Shown: positions 1 to 11,682, numbered from the stretch's first letter. The stretch is 64,000 bases of DNA from Serripes groenlandicus (GCA_031761405.1 JASEVX010000007.1:25880859-25944858); one strand, 5' to 3'. The notes: generated by a model from the letters alone, not told the origin. A program made the numbers and translations.

Positions 1-50
1 TCATCTGCTGCAGAGGAGTCAAAAGATATCTGTAGGTGGGAAAGGGTTAA
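1..50 (+). mobile_element. TTAA-MITE, right-end fragment cut by window edge
   Basis: Ends TGGGAAAGGGTTAA at 50, preceded by the CTGCTGCAGAGG block of the family. Confidence 0.75.
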
Positions 51-123
51 ACAATACTACAGTTAAATCATGGTTTTACCCAGGTAAACTTCCATCAGTT
101 ACAATCCCTGCAAGTATGAAAGT

Positions 124-445
124 CAGTTTGATTGTTTGGTGTTTTACGCCACTTTCAACAATCTTTCAGTTATATTTTGTATTTACTGGGCAAGTTACCA
201 GTACCACTGGTCCAATTATCCTGACACCAGCCAGACAGTTGTAATGCTAACCCCGCAACACTGGGCGCCAAGGAGGACAGCCATAACTACAATTTTTAAA
301 GTATTCGGTATGACCAGACTTGGGATCAAACCCCTGACCTCCCTCGACCAAGGCGGTCCAGTTAAATTGGAGTTTAACGCCAGTTACAACAGTCACAGCA
401 GTCAGTTCACCTACCTCACTTTCACACACATACTACAAACAACAT
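124..445 (-). mobile_element. SINE-like element
   Basis: It shares the GTTTTACGCCACTTTCAAC...TTTCAGTTATAT head and GCCAAGGAGGACAG...TTTTTAAAGTATT body with copies at 3858 and 13600. On the minus strand a box-B-like GGTTTGATCCC is visible near 326..337. No coding potential. Confidence 0.6.
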
Positions 446-462
446 TCTTCCCAGGCAACTGA

Positions 463-544
463 TTTTTCTTTTGCCACACTCACTGCTTCCAAAGCAATCA
501 TTTGTAGAGGTGTTGAAAGGCATTTGTATGTGGAAAAGGATTAA
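463..544 (+). mobile_element. TTAA-MITE fragment
   Basis: Right part only: TTTTGCCACA...GTAGAGGTGTTGAAAGGC...GTGGAAAAGGATTAA. Confidence 0.5.
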
Positions 545-880
545 ACGATACTACAGTTAAATCATGATTTACCAAGGAGAACTTCCAGTAAGTTTATTTC
601 ATCCTCTGCACCCAGGCTATTTATAAAACATACGATACCCTGGGCAAATTGGCTAGCGAAACTTCGTAAAGCATGCACCACGATTTCCTCCGTAACTACA
701 CTGTAATTTTCGTATCGCATGAGGTTTGTGTCATGCTTCCAATCAAGCGGCTGCATTTCACCTCATGAATTATTCATGAGTACGAGATTGTTACAGCAAA
801 TTTGCCCAGGGTATCATATATTTTATGAATAACCTTGTAACCAAGGATGGTTTATTTTGGCACAAGTGTAACATCAGTAA

Positions 881-1185
881 CGATCCCTGCATTATCGTGA
901 GTCAGTTTGATTGGATTTTAATGCCAGTTTCAACAGTCTATCCCTGCATTATCGTGAGAGTCAGTTTGATTGGATTTTAATGCCAGTTTCAACAGTCTAT
1001 CCCTGCATTATCGTGAGTCAGTTTGATTGGATTTTAATGCCAGTTTCAACGGTCTATCCCTGCATTATTGTGAGTCAGTTTGATTGGATTTTAATGCCAG
1101 TTTCAACAGTCTATCCCTGCATTATCGTGAGAGTCAGTTTGAATGGATTTTAGTGCCAGTTTCAAGAGTCTTTCATATAAATCAT
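881..1185. repeat. 57/59-bp tandem repeat, about five units
   Basis: The unit begins GTCAGTTTGATTGGATTTTA and ends TCCCTGCATTATCGTGA; some units carry an extra GA (59 bp). The GATTGGATTTTAATGCCAGT part resembles the head of the adjacent SINEs, so the array looks like internal amplification of a SINE piece. The 80-codon open frame across it is a by-product of the period being a multiple of three. Confidence 0.85.
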
Positions 1186-1455
1186 AGCTGTCAGTTCACC
1201 TACCTCGCTTTCACACACCTCTACTACAAACAACATTTCTTCTCAGGCAACTGGCTTCTGTAGACTTTCAGCACATTGGTGATGGATAAACCACATTTGA
1301 GTCATAATTTATTTTATCAAAGATTTTTAGCCCATTGGTTGAAGACAAATGATACCGGTGAAAATGACTGTTGTCAATCTCTTGAGTGAATAAATGTCTT
1401 AAACAGGGTTTCGACCTCACAATCCCTATATTGACAGCTATTGACCAGTGAGAGA
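1185..1455 (-). mobile_element. SINE-like element (same family as 36850..37118)
   Basis: It shares CAGTTCACCTACC, CAGGCAACTGGCTTCTGTAG, CCCATTGGTTGAAGAC and a tRNA-like CTCACAATCCCTATATTGAC end with the copy at 36850..37118. Confidence 0.55.
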
Positions 1456-1950
1456 CCAGTGAGAGAAGTCGTAAATACAATATTCAGAGAGTTTGGTATG
1501 ACACAACTGTGGATCCAACTCAGGTATATAGTTCACGAAGCAGATGCTGTAATGACCACACAATCAAGAAGAAAACAAGAAAAACTTTAAGTGTGCTAAC
1601 AAATTCTTAAGTTTTGAAACAAGAATCGATCAAATTATGACAAAAGGAGGAGAAATCACTCGGTCCTAGCAATATATACATTTTTTTATTCTCCACAAAG
1701 ATCTTTACTGTAGAGGTATTTAGTAAGAAGCCTTGGATCGCTATCATGAGAACTTATTCTAAAGCCAAATTTCAATTTACAGGACCTGGAATTGTTTTGA
1801 TCAACCCAAATTTAAAGTGAATTAAAGTGAAACATGCCGTTATCCCTGGGGGCAAAGTGGTTTTTTTAAATCTATTAAAGTAACTTGAACACACTTTGTA
1901 GGAATCAGACAATCACTTCCAGAGAAGTAGAATTTCAAAAGATTTTCATA
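1456..1950. other. no recognisable feature
   Basis: A/T-rich unique-looking sequence. No exon, promoter or repeat could be supported. Confidence 0.4.
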
Positions 1951-2174
1951 CCCCTTTCCCACATACAACAAATCTGCAGCAGACGACTTCGAAAACAGTG
2001 TCAAAAACCTGAAAAATCTCCATAAAAGATAGCTTTATTGTTAAATAAAGTTAAAAACATTGTGGCCAAAGGAGAAATTGCTCATTATGAGCAATTTCAC
2101 CTTTTGCCACAATGTTTTCAAAAGTCGTCTGCTGCTATTGCGTCAAAACACGTCTGCAGGTGGGAAAGGGTTAA
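1951..2174 (+). mobile_element. TTAA-MITE, full length
   Basis: The left end CCCCTTTCCCACATACAACA has lost its TTAA; the right end GTGGGAAAGGGTTAA is intact. The central hairpin is GAAATTGCTCATTATGAGCA followed by ATTTC. Confidence 0.85.
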
Positions 2175-2789
2175 GGAATGTATCCTTTAGAAACATTGCC
2201 ATCAAGTCTGTACCAAATTGTACTTCAATTTCTCAGATGCTCTAAATGCAATCTCATTGAAATCCGACTGAAGTGCATTGCTGTATGTACATTGGACCTG
2301 ACAACACCGCATAAAAGGTTACTGACCATATACATTTAAATATTCTATACAATAGGAAAAACTTGGCAATCACGGCTTGTCTATCTTGTTTGTATAAATG
2401 GGTTATCTCCCGTGTTGATACCTAAAAATTTGGTAGGCGACAATTTGTATGGCTGTCACAAAGGCCAATCTGGGAGGACCTATAATAGGCAATCATCACA
2501 TCTATACGAGCATTTGTTACTGCAGCAAGTTTTCATCTCGTTTAAATGAGATTGCTTCACATCTTAATTTTTTTCGTTATGTCTTGTATTCAAACCAGAC
2601 AAATCTAAAATGGTCCACTTCACACGCCAACCTGACTTTCTGGTGTGTCTCGGCCAGGAAAAATCCAAATCAGGATCTTTCCTGTTCATCATCTCATCCT
2701 ACCTGAAGTCTACTGAACTCTGACCCAAAACTAACATTACAAGCTTGTTATTTGCTATAGTTTTCCCATGACGTGGCCCAAGTTATCAT
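2175..2789. other. no recognisable feature
   Basis: Includes an 85-codon open frame at 2449..2706 without splice signals or recognisable protein motifs; treated as chance. Confidence 0.4.
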
Positions 2790-2877
2790 ATTCCTGTCCC
2801 ACATACAACAAATCTGCAGCAGATGACTTTGAAAACATATTGGCAAACTCATACTCATGGGAAATCTCTATAAACAA
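2790..2877 (+). mobile_element. TTAA-MITE, left-half fragment
   Basis: CCCACATACAACAAATCTGC and the following GCAGATGACTTTGAAAAC block, ending at GAAATCTCTATAAACAAG. Confidence 0.6.
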
Positions 2878-2887
2878 GACATGTTTG

Positions 2888-3430
2888 GCAAACATTAAGT
2901 TTTAGGGTCATGGGTGCATGCAATGTTGAGTAATCACTCGGATAAGCTTTTCGCGTTCAAGATCACTGTGACCTTGACCTTTGACCCAATGACCTCAACA
3001 TCAATAGGGGTCATGTACTGGTCACCCCCAGCTTCCATGTCAAATTTGAGGGCCATAGGTGCAGGCAATGTCAAGTTATCACTCAGACAAGATTTTCAGG
3101 TTCAAGGTCATTGTGACATTGATCTTTGACCCAATGACCTCAAAATGAATAGGGGTCATTTACTGGTCACCCCAAGCCTCCATGTTGAATTTGAGGGCAA
3201 TGAGTGCAGGCAATGTTGAGTTATCACTTGGACAAGCTTTTCGCGTTCAAGGTCACTGTGACCTTGATTTGTGACCTGATGACCTCAAAATCAATAGGGT
3301 TCGTCTACTGGTCATTTTAAACCTCCAAGTCAAGTTTCAGGACCATAGATCTAGGCATTGTTGAGTTATCATTCGGACAAGCTTTGGTCTACCGACGGAC
3401 CGACATGTGCAAAGCAATATACCCCTCTTC
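2888..3430. repeat. about 145-bp tandem-unit element rich in TGACCT/AGGTCA half sites
   Basis: Three to four diverged units of GCAATGTTGAGTTATCACTC, GTTCAAGGTCACTGTGACCT, TTGACCCAATGACCTCAA, GGGTCATCTACTGGTCA. The tail CTACCGACGGACCGACATGT...CTTCTTTGAAGGGGCATAA has a short hairpin. One unit has a perfect AGGTCACTGTGACCT palindrome (3250..3264). Non-coding. Confidence 0.8.
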
Positions 3431-3447
3431 TTTGAAGGGGCATAATA

Positions 3448-3565
3448 AAGGTAAGATGAAAGGAGAAATTGCTCATCTTGAGCAATTTCTCCTTTTGTCA
3501 CAGTGTTTTCAAAAGTCGTCTGCAGCAGAGGCATCAAAAATGGTCTATATGTGGGAAAGGGTTAA
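3448..3565 (+). mobile_element. TTAA-MITE, right half
   Basis: Starts at the central hairpin (GAAATTGCTCATCTTGAGCA) and runs to GTGGGAAAGGGTTAA. Confidence 0.7.
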
Positions 3566-3857
3566 AGGACAAATCTGTAATAACCATATCAGGGAGAGAG
3601 TTAATCTAAAGATAATAGCTGTGGATGACAGCTCCATTTCATAACAAGAATTCAAATGAAAAAATTCTGTTTCATGAATGTTTCATAACTCTTTACCTAA
3701 AACTGATAAATTGATGACTCTTTAGAAAATCACTTTCAAAATGACATGTAACAACTGACAAAGCCAAATCTAGGTTTCAACCGTAACCATTATACAGGGG
3801 ATCTATTGGTAGTAACCTCAAGGACCCCAAAACAATAAAAAGGCTTCTATACTGTGT

Positions 3858-4155
3858 ATTTGGTTTGTGTGAATAGGGTTTTATGCCACATTCAACAGTA
3901 TTTCAGCAATACCATCATGTTTCCTGGGTAAATAACCAGTATTACTGGTATTAATTGTCAAACACCATTGCATTCATCATACTGCTATCCTCCATACCCA
4001 GAGTGCCAAGGAGGGAAACCAGTACTACCATTTTTAAAGCCTTTGGTATATTATGACTTAGATGGGGATCGAACCCTGATCTCATGCTCTCAAGGTGGAA
4101 ATTCTAACTATAACACCACAGAGTCGGTTTCCTTACTGTGTATGGCTTCCTTCCC
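3858..4155 (-). mobile_element. SINE-like element
   Basis: Shares the TTTTATGCCACATTCAACAG head, TACCATTTTTAAAGCCTTTG and GGGGATCGAACCCTGAT (box-B-like on the minus strand) with the copies at 124 and 13600. Confidence 0.6.
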
Positions 4156-4379
4156 AAAAAAAGATTAGCTATTGACCAGAAACGATAGTTTGACACCTGC
4201 TTGTCCAAACAGTGACATGACCCATTTAATAAGAAGCCGGTTTTGAACACCATGATTCTGTATGATAAAGTGTTCATAAGAAATACTGAACCCTATTTGA
4301 TACATTTTTTTTTTAGCAGCAGACTTTTAGCAGATCAAACCTGACAAAATGTGGAAATTCTTTTGACCTAAAGTGTAAT

Positions 4380-4825
4380 AATTGAAATGAGTTGAAAGCA
4401 TTGTGACAAACAGAAAAAAAAAAAAAATCAAACTTGGCCTAGAAACCTTCAAGACAAACAGTCTGACAAAGTTTCACCATAATTAAGTTAAAAAAAGTCA
4501 GTTCAGAAGATTTGTTTCTGATAATTTGGCCTATTTACATAGCTTTTGTTGTATATGTGTGAACTTGGCCAAAATATCATCAAGACAACTATTCTGACAA
4601 AGAACAAATATTCTGGAGTATAAAGTGTCTACTTAAATTTTGGTCTTAAATGACCTGGCAATTGACCAAATGTAACCTATAGTTAACCTTGGCCAAGATA
4701 TCTCCACAGCACATATTCTGAATAAGTTTCATGAAGATTGGAAAAAAACTATGGCCTCTTGTTGAAGACTGAAGAAAAACAAAGACTGCTCACAATAACA
4801 CACCTTGAGCACTTCGTGCCAAGGT
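4380..4825. repeat. diverged tandem-unit element of the 27475..28225 family
   Basis: Repeats AACTTGGCC(T/A)A, AAGACAA..TTCTGACAAAG and ends CACAATAACACACCTTGAGC followed by ACTTCGTGCC, the hairpin-like tail seen at 28180..28225. Confidence 0.6.
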
Positions 4826-5405
4826 AAACATAAACAAGACAATCTTTTAAAAATGCAATTTCTCCTTTTCCAGAATTTCTTTCTAGATATGTACCAACAA
4901 TTTTGTATCATAATGTTATCAAAGCCAAGGACTAGTAACATTTCATATTAGGTAAATGGTTAACAGAAATAATGATGAATGGCTTATACAAGACGTTAAG
5001 GCACATGATGTCCCAATGAGACATTATCCCATGATAAAAAATCTCACAGACATTTTCCCCGGTGCTTATACGGGAAAAATAACACAGAAATGCAATTTCT
5101 GAGGCGTTTAATGATTTCCCGTGATAGAGTAAAACAAGCTACATGACAGAAATACCTCATTTAACTGCTCCATAATCACCCGGACAATCTTAACAATAAC
5201 AAGTAGACCATGTCATACAAGAACCAACCAGCTTCAGGTTTAAAATTGATGACAATTATAAATAAATTGTGTAAATTGAACTATTAGATTTTGGTCAAAA
5301 CATTTCTAAATAAGCTTCCAGTATGCTTGTGTTGCTAAATATTAAATGGGAAAGATCATGATTAGGCTGCATAAAGACACAATCTGATCTGAATTTTCCC
5401 TGAAT
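4826..5405. other. no recognisable feature
   Basis: A/T-rich, no supported gene or repeat. Confidence 0.4.
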
Positions 5406-5409
5406 GCAA

Positions 5410-5655
5410 GCCAAGCTTTGGTAGCTCAGTCACTAGCCACTGAGCAGTCAATCTAGGAGATATCAGTTTGAGCCTTAGCTTGGCCAACATTTAATAAAAG
5501 TCACTGTGACAAACATGATTTCGTCTTCAACCAATTGACTAACAGTCTACGTGGAAAATGAGCCAGTTACTTTGAAAGTCAGTTGTGTTGAGTACTGGTG
5601 TAGTAGGCCATGAAACATGTACTGGCGGCCATGATATGACTCAGAAATTGTCTAC
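5410..5655 (+). mobile_element. tRNA-headed SINE
   Basis: The head reads GCTTTGGTAGCTCAGTCACT (box A TAGCTCAGT), then ATCAGTTTGAGCCTTAGC (box B-like), followed by a body AAGTCACTGTGACAAACATG...CAACCAATTGACTAACAG that recurs in reverse at 32862 and 36850. A SINE, not a functional tRNA gene. Confidence 0.7.
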
Positions 5656-5662
5656 AAAAGTG

Positions 5663-5893
5663 TTAACCCATTCCCTCATACGACAATTCTGCAGCAGACG
5701 ACTTTAAACGTTTTTTGTCAAAACATAGAAAATCTCTATAATTGAATGGATAACCTATGACAAAAAGTGGAAAAACATTGTGGCAAAGGGAGAAATTTCA
5801 CGTTTTGTGCAATTTCTTCTTTTGTCACTATGTTTTCAAAAAGTCATCTACTGCAGAGGCGTCAGAAAGCGTCTATATGAGGGAAAGGGTTAA
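5663..5893 (+). mobile_element. TTAA-MITE, full length
   Basis: TTAACCCATTCCCTCATACG to GAGGGAAAGGGTTAA. The central arms are degraded (AAATTTCACGTTTTGTGCAA), so pairing is partly lost. Confidence 0.88.
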
Positions 5894-6679
5894 ACCCCAA
5901 TCAATCAATCCCACATGCAACATTATGAAGGTTAGTTTTCATGTGGCGACTCTCAAACAAGCCATGAAAACGATGGTAATAGCAACATATGGTACATACA
6001 TGTGCCTGTCAAATTTTGGAGGCTTGCTGGATGTTTTTATCACTTGTTCAGAAAAACATAGAGGATCCAGATCAGGACTGATCAAAGTTACATGCTGATC
6101 CGGATCTTGTGTGTTCTTATGTATACAGGTGCTGTACTCAGGATAATAGATATTATAGTCAAAGTTTTAAAACTGTTCAAAAGTTGTCTTGAAATATTAG
6201 AATCATAATTTTGGGATCAAATAAGAGTAATTATTTCTCTTTCCAGTACCATAAATATCTAAATATTGCTTGTTTATTCTTCATTTTTACTGGGTAGACA
6301 TACTCAGTAAGCCAAATTTTGTACATTTTCATGACTTTCTATTGACAGTTTTTCAACATTTACTGCCAAAAGAGTTTTAAACTACTTCATACTTACTATG
6401 TTGTCATTATCAGCAATATTTGCAAAAGTTTCAATATTTCAATGTATTCTGTTTCTGGTTGCTTTTTTTCATCACCCATCCAGCTGGCCGTTTCTTGGGA
6501 TGTTCAGATGTAATATTTCCACAAAAGACTATGACCTTTTTTTTGGTGTTCAAAAAAAGTAATATTTCACAAGTGGCTAGGCTCTATTGCTATTCTCAAA
6601 AGATAATATATACTATAATTATTTTTATTTCTCCTTTTTTTAGCAATGTTTTCAAAAGAAATCTGCTGCTTAAGCATCA
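5894..6679. other. no supported gene; 108-codon open frame judged spurious
   Basis: A frame at 6420..6746 is Phe-rich from poly-T and runs into a MITE. An odd GGATCCAGATCAGGACTGAT stretch near 6060 resembles GATCxGGATC-type palindromic repeats found elsewhere. Weak TTAA-MITE remains near 6630..6672. Confidence 0.35.
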
Positions 6680-6955
6680 TATGAGCCGTGCCCAAGAAAA
6701 CCAACATTGTGGACTCTGCATAAAGTATAGATCCAGATCAGCATAAGCATGCCGTGCAGGCTTACCTGGATAGACAATTTTCGCCTCCTGTGGATTTTCT
6801 GTTTCAGGAATCATGACTCTATACCTCTATCCCCCTGAGACGGAATGTGTTGGCCCGGATCAGTCTGTGCGGACTGCGCAGGCTGATCTGGATCGATACA
6901 TTACACAGAGGTCATAATGTTGGTTTTCTCGCGAGATGGCTCATATGTTTCTGTA
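6680..6955 (+). mobile_element. second palindromic MITE (ATGAGCCGT family), copy 1
   Basis: Terminal inverted repeats ATGAGCCGTGCCCAAGAAAA and TTGGTTTTCTCGCGAGATGG followed by CTCAT enclose CTCCTGTGGATTTTCTGTTT, GAATCATGACTCTATACCTC and CTGCGCAGGCTGATCTGGAT. The ends are CATATG on both sides. No coding potential. Confidence 0.85.
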
Positions 6956-7078
6956 TCAGAGAACTTGTTAAACTCAGCCTTTCAAGTAATTGATTGAGTA
7001 GGTTATGCAATTCCATTTATAAAGATGGATGGACTGATGGCATGACTGTGGTCATCAGAGTGTTCAGACTTTCATCTG

Positions 7079-7310
7079 TTAACTCTGTCCCACATAAAAC
7101 AAATCCGTAGCATATGACTTTAAAAACATCTATGCAAACTAATTGAAAACATCCAGGCAAACATATTGAAAACCACTATAAATGAAATTTTAATTATTGG
7201 ATAAAAGGTGAAATTACTACCCATGAGCAATTTCTTATATTGCAACTAGGTTTTCAAAAGTTGTCTGCTGCAGAGGCTTCAGAAAGTTTCAGAATGAAGG
7301 AAAGGGTTAA
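7079..7310 (+). mobile_element. TTAA-MITE, full length, diverged
   Basis: TTAACTCTGTCCCACATAAA to AAGGAAAGGGTTAA; internal duplication of the AACATCxAxGCAAAC motif. Confidence 0.8.
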
Positions 7311-7695
7311 ACATGAGCTGATGACAATTGCAGAACACTCCATACAGTATGGATTCTTTCGGAAAACATAACTCAAACTATCTACACTGTTGAAAGAGAT
7401 AACCCTTCCATTTTGAAGTACAAATGCCATTGTTTGCTGGATTTGATATCAAACCATTCATACCAGCTCATTTTATTTGATACAGATACCTGTACAGACC
7501 ACTCTGATCGTATTTTTCCCGATAGAAGTCAACAATTTAGGACAGAAAGACAATCTTTCAGCCAATTTTGAGTGTTTCATATGTTTTCATCTAAAACATC
7601 TAAGTCATCTGCTGAAGGTCATTTAAATCGCCATCACTGCAGTGGGAGAGTGATGTTAGTATCATTTGACTGGCAGATTTAAACATGGATATTTA
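7311..7695. other. no recognisable feature
   Basis: Unique-looking sequence between two MITEs. Confidence 0.4.
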
Positions 7696-7925
7696 TTAAC
7701 CCTTTCCCTCATATAGACGCTTTCTGATGCCTCTGCAGCAGACGGCTTTTTGAAAACATAGTGACAAAAGAAGAAATTGCTCAAACAAGCAATTTCTCCT
7801 TTTGCCACAATTTTTTCAACTTTCAGTCATAGGGTTATCCATTCAATTATAGAGATTTTCTATTTTTAGACAAATTATGTTCAAAGTCGTCTGCAACAGA
7901 ATTGTCGTATGAGGGAAAGGGTTAA
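7696..7925 (-). mobile_element. TTAA-MITE, full length
   Basis: Both TTAA ends intact. Central arms AAATTGCTCAAACAAGCAAT. Confidence 0.9.
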
Positions 7926-8334
7926 AATGGGGAGATATTTGTGTCTTTTAATATAGAAGCAAATGGTTAAAACTCTTTATTATTAGGGCATTTTGGTAGT
8001 AACTGTTATTGATTACATACATTCTTGGTAATTTGAAATTTGAATACAAAATGTAATGTTATATCTTGCTGTTAATCATGGGTTTGAGGTCTGAACAAAA
8101 ATCTGAAATCTGACTGCATCATATCAAAGAGTAAACCATGAAAACCCAGGTTTGAATATTAAAGGGTGCATCTGATAGCATCTTATTACCAAATTTTTGC
8201 GGTACCTGTTTTGAAACCATTGGTGGAAAAACAGTTTTGACACACAGAATTTGAATTATAATTTTGATTCAGATTTGAACTCATCATGGGGAGAATTGTT
8301 GTTTCGAGCAACATATCCTTTAACCTGAATGTTG
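7926..8334. other. no recognisable feature
   Basis: A/T-rich; nothing supported. Confidence 0.4.
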
Positions 8335-8563
8335 TTAACCCTTTCCACATACTTCAAATCTAAAGCAGATGACTACGAAAACTTATCTACAAAAACATGA
8401 AAAATCTCCATAAATGAGAGTTTGATTATTAAAAAGAGTTGAAAACATTTGGCAAAAGTAGAAATGGCTCGTTCTGAGCAATATCTTCTTTTGTCGACAT
8501 GTTTTCAAAAAGCCGACTATTGCAGAGGCGTCAGAAGGCGTCTACATGTGGGAGAGGGTTATA
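8335..8563 (+). mobile_element. TTAA-MITE, full length, right TTAA mutated
   Basis: TTAACCCTTTCCACATACTT to GTGGGAGAGGGTTATA. Confidence 0.82.
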
Positions 8564-8839
8564 CATTCTTCTGCTGCAAATGCGTGAAATGCTGTCTGTA
8601 CTTGGGATGGACTAAAAATCCTATGTACGAGTTCAATTAGGGAAAAGATTTATTCCAAGAAAAGCTGATTACATTCAGTAATTTAAGACTTATTAGTCGC
8701 CGGGCAGAAGCCCGCGACTTCTATTTTTAATAGCTTTTCGGAAATCACATGGGAGGGCGGCTTATTATTAGAAAGAAACAAATCTAGATGATTTGAACAT
8801 ATTACAATTGTGGTTGTTTACGAACACTAATAAATGACA

Positions 8840-9720
8840 CATCTAAAATGAAATAAATATTCCGATTTTTTAATGTTTGCAGTTTTTTTTATTTCACTCG
8901 CATTTAAGTTTTTTGTCTTATTTACGAAGACAAAAGTGGTCCCTTCAAGACGTGAACCAACACCCCCTAATGCAGACTCTTATGTGTCATCATTGAGGTC
9001 AATTTCGGATTCTCCTTTTAATAGCAATTTTAACTTACTAAATGTTGTTTTCATGTTCAAAGAGATGTCTTGATTTGTGTAGAATTCATTTAATAATGTT
9101 AATCCATGAATATCTAAAGTAGGAACTGTTTCTAAGCTAAATATAGACCCTATTCTGTTGTGTAGTTTCGTGACCTTTAACATCGATTTTCGCGCATGCG
9201 CATTTCGATATGTAAAAGCGAGTGATATTATTTTATTTTAGACAAGTACAAGAGAAGCCGCAATATTTCGTTGTACATGTAGAAATAAGAAAAAAAGAAC
9301 ATTTTTAAATCCACAATCAATAGAACAATTTAAACTGTAGACGGTAATGCTGATATATTTCTCCTTTTGAAGACTTTTGTGTGTTTTCTTCAAATTACCT
9401 CCCTTTAAAGCAATACCAGGATATTTACCTTGTGATTCGAAAAAGATTGACAAACATTGAAATTATATGAATGAATACTATTATTTAAATAAGTAACAAC
9501 AGCAAAATTAAATTTAAGCCAGATAAATGTGTACACATTTCGTTAATTTTTTATAGATACCCTAATGTATAGGTATAAATATAAACTTTATAAGCAAATG
9601 TTTTCATTTCAAAGTTCCTAATGTTTGAATAGACTAAGGAAAGTCAAGAATACATAAATAAATCAATGCAGTCTTTTCCGGCGACATTGATGCCTTGCAT
9701 CAACTTTCTCTTGTGCAGAA
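8840..9720 (+). mobile_element. element of an inverted pair (partner 24815..26205)
   Basis: The left edge AATAAATATTCCGATTTTTT...CTTATTTACGAAGACAAAA and the right edge AGACTAAGGAAAGTCAAGAA, CAATGCAGTCTTTTCCGGCG, TTGATGCCTTGCATCAACTT recur as reverse complement at 26205 and 24815. The interiors differ. The palindrome TTGATGCCTTGCATCAA sits close to the right end. No coding region. Confidence 0.6.
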
Positions 9721-9759
9721 AGTAACCATGACACAAGACAACATCAGGGAGTTTAGGAT

Positions 9760-9989
9760 TTAACCCTTTCCCTCATACGACAATGCTGCAGCAGACGACT
9801 TTGGACATATTTTGTCAAATAATGGAAAATCTCTATAATTGAATTGATAACCTATGACAAAAAGTGGAAAACATTGTGGCAAAAGGAGAAATTGCACGTT
9901 TTGTGCAATTTCTTCTTTTGTCATTATGTTTTCAAAAAGCCGTCTGCTGCAGAGGCGGCAGAAAGTGTCTATATGAGGGAAGGATTTAA
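9760..9989 (+). mobile_element. TTAA-MITE, full length
   Basis: Central hairpin GAAATTGCACGTTTTGTGCA followed by ATTTC; right end GAGGGAAGGATTTAA. Confidence 0.9.
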
Positions 9990-10081
9990 CAATGAATAAC
10001 TAATAACTTATCACTTATCTACTTCACATTTCAGTTTCCACCATTTGATAATTTGCCTTCAGACCTTTACTCATGTCTAGT

Positions 10082-10297
10082 TTCACCCTTTCCCATATAC
10101 AGAAGCTTTCTGATGCCTCTGCAGCAGACAACTTTTGAAAAATTGTGGCAAAGGAAGACATTATTTGCTCATAATAAGCAATTTCTCCTGTTACCACAAT
10201 GATTTCAACATTCAAGTATATAGAGTTTTTTTACTTAAATGTATTGCTTTCAAAGTTGTCTGCTGCAGATTTGTTGTATGTGAGAAAAGGGGATTAA
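10082..10297 (-). mobile_element. TTAA-MITE, full length
   Basis: Left TTAA lost (TTTCACCCTTTCCCATATAC); right end GAGAAAAGGGGATTAA. Confidence 0.82.
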
Positions 10298-10685
10298 AAT
10301 CAGCCTGCTCAATGTATAGACTATACTAGGAGATTCTCTATTCATTTACGAGTGGATTGGGAACAGTGCAGATCCTATTCAGATGATGCATATGCATATG
10401 CTGATCTGTATTTACTCTGGCCGCAAATATCTGGGAATCTATTTTCCTGGATCAAAATTAATTCTGTCACCCTATACTTTCTTGTATGAGCCTGATCATG
10501 GGAAAGAGTTCAAGTTGGCATTAGTGATCAGAATATTCATCCACACAGTCTGATCATGATCTACTATGTTCACATATGTGAGAAGCTTCTTTCAAATGTG
10601 TAGATTCTGAAAAGTTTTAGCATGTGGAAAGGCTGATATGAACCTACACTGTTCAGAAATGCCAATTTTTACATTTTCCCATGGA
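10298..10685. other. degenerate palindromic repeat, no gene
   Basis: CAGATCCTATTCAGATGATG, GATCATGGGAAAGAGTTC and CAGTCTGATCATGATCTACT resemble the interior of GATCAGG-type foldback repeats. Boundaries are unclear. Confidence 0.35.
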
Positions 10686-10689
10686 AGGG

Positions 10690-11682
10690 CTCATACACAC
10701 ATAATTATTATCCTACACGAAAGGGCCCATACACAATTATTATCCTACATGAAAGGGCCCATACACAATTATTATCCTACATGAAAGGGCCCATACACAA
10801 TTATTATCCTACATGAAAGGGCCCATACACAATTATTATCCTACACGAAAGGGCCCATACACAATTATTATCCTACATGAAAGGGCCCATACACAATTAT
10901 TATCCTACATGAAAGGGTTCATACACAATTATTATCCTACATGAAAGGGGCCCAATCACAATTATTATTCTACATGAAAGGGCCCATACACAATTATTAT
11001 CCTACATAAAAGGGCCCATACACAATTATTATCCTACATGAAAGGGCCCATACACAATTATTATCCTACATGAAGGCTTCATACACAATTATTATCCTAC
11101 ATGAAAGGGCTCATACACAATTATTATACTACATGAAAGGGCTCCTACACAATTATTATACTACATGCAAGGGCTCATACACAATAATTATCCTACATGA
11201 AAGGGCTCAGACACAATTATTATCCTACATGTAAGTGCCCATACACAATTATTATCCTACATGGAAGAGCCCATACAAAATTATTATCCTACATGCAAGG
11301 CATCATACACAATTATTATCCTACATGAAAGGGCCCATACACAATTATTATCCTACATGTAAGGGCTCATACTCAATTATTATCCTACATGTAAGGGTCC
11401 ATACACAATTATTATCCTACATGAAAGGGCTCATACACAATTATTATCCTACATGTAAGGGCCCATACACAATTATTATCCTACATGGAAGGGCTCATAC
11501 ACAATAATTATCCTACATGAAAGGGCCCATACACAATTATTATCCTACATGGAAGGGCCCATACACAATTATTATCCTACATGGAAGGGCCTATACACAA
11601 TTATTATCCTACATGAAAGGGCCAATACACAATTATTATCCTACATTGAAGGGCTCATACGCAATTATTATCCTACATGAAA
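10690..11682. repeat. 32-bp minisatellite, about 31 units
   Basis: The unit is CCCATACACAATTATTATCC followed by TACATGAAAGGG. The centre is more uniform (CCC/GGG type); the left and right flanks drift to CTCATAC and ATGTAAGGG. The period of 32 is not divisible by three, so all three frames are cycled and long open frames (11235..11507, 11517..11774) arise with no protein meaning. Confidence 0.95.

Noticed and set aside
136..462. 108-codon plus-strand frame
   Set aside because: Entirely within a SINE copy.
6420..6746. 108-codon plus-strand frame with hydrophobic stretches
   Set aside because: Phe-rich from T-runs and ends inside a palindromic MITE; no homology recognised.
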